Source: Loripinus fragilis
Lineage: Eukaryota; Mollusca; Bivalvia; Lucinida; Lucinidae
NCBI GenBank assembly: GCA_964019695.1
Contig: OZ026525.1
Span: 86,190,279-86,254,278 of the forward strand
Direction: 5' to 3'
DNA: 64,000 bases
This document shows positions 63,874 through 64,000 of this stretch, in pieces. The position numbers were made by a program, and so were the translations under genes. Under the pieces are notes generated by a model. That model saw nothing but the letters and a program-made list of their open reading frames with translations. It was not told the DNA's origin and did no database searches. Every line of letters begins with the position of its first letter. Position 1 is the first letter of the stretch.

Positions 63874-64000
63874 GTGTTGTTCGATTATTGGATTTTTCAT
63901 AATCGATCATCAAAAATAAAGTTAATACGTTTCGATTGATGATCGATTATAGTCGAAAAATGTCAAACGAAAGGGAAACACAGGTTCCATCGCATAGAAT
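63874..64000. mobile_element. Start of a hAT-like element, cut by the window end
   Basis: TAGTGTTGTTCGATTATTGG followed by alternating ATCGATCATC and GATGATCGAT words, a common layout of hAT-type ends in animals. The other end is outside the window. Confidence 0.45.

Overview
Eukaryotic nuclear DNA, AT-rich and crowded with interspersed repeats. The content points to a bivalve mollusc: Pearl/mini-Helitron repeats ending in an ACGG microsatellite, tRNA-derived SINEs with a CCTTGAGCAAGACAC body, many CAGGG-ended hAT-like MITEs, and reverse transcriptases of invertebrate Penelope-like and LINE type. That assignment is inference; I cannot name the species from the window. There are no operons, CRISPR arrays or bacterial genes.

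One host gene can be assembled from the sequence. It is a six-exon minus-strand gene for mitochondrial ribosomal protein uL18m (MRPL18). The start codon is at 28136 and the stop ends at 8667. All five introns have GT-AG ends and matching phases, and the joined product is 194 residues. Its introns (2.2 to 5.7 kb) account for nearly everything between 8.8 and 28.1 kb. They are filled with MITEs, SINEs, a deleted hAT transposon and two mini-Helitron/Pearl blocks, some lying within 15 to 30 bases of splice sites.

Layout. 0-8.5 kb: a repeat desert with a retroelement tail, MITEs, a 79-bp satellite split by a CAGGG element (2797-4373) and an 18-bp minisatellite (6770-7340). 8.5-28.2 kb: MRPL18. 28.2-35.7 kb: a tandem repeat field split by a 4.5-kb terminal-inverted-repeat transposon (28897-33416) holding a decayed ORF with a DN-x-x-GQNK motif. 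36-40 kb: a LINE split by a composite insertion carrying the best-preserved Penelope-like reverse transcriptase (one internal TGA). 40-49 kb: SINE heads, a CTAC microsatellite, a Tc1 remnant and decayed LINE reverse transcriptases. 49-60 kb: a pile-up of two related Penelope-like families, here called F1 and F2, inserted into LINEs and into each other in both orientations. 60-64 kb: mostly unassigned DNA with MITEs.

The most interesting themes are the F1/F2 cluster (shared C-terminus, shared 3' hairpin, shared terminal motif), the MRPL18 exons pressed against MITEs, and the 76-bp tandem copying of the MRPL18 C-terminal coding sequence. Several insertions can be proven from empty sites in paralogous copies inside the window. 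The transposable-element genes all look inactive.
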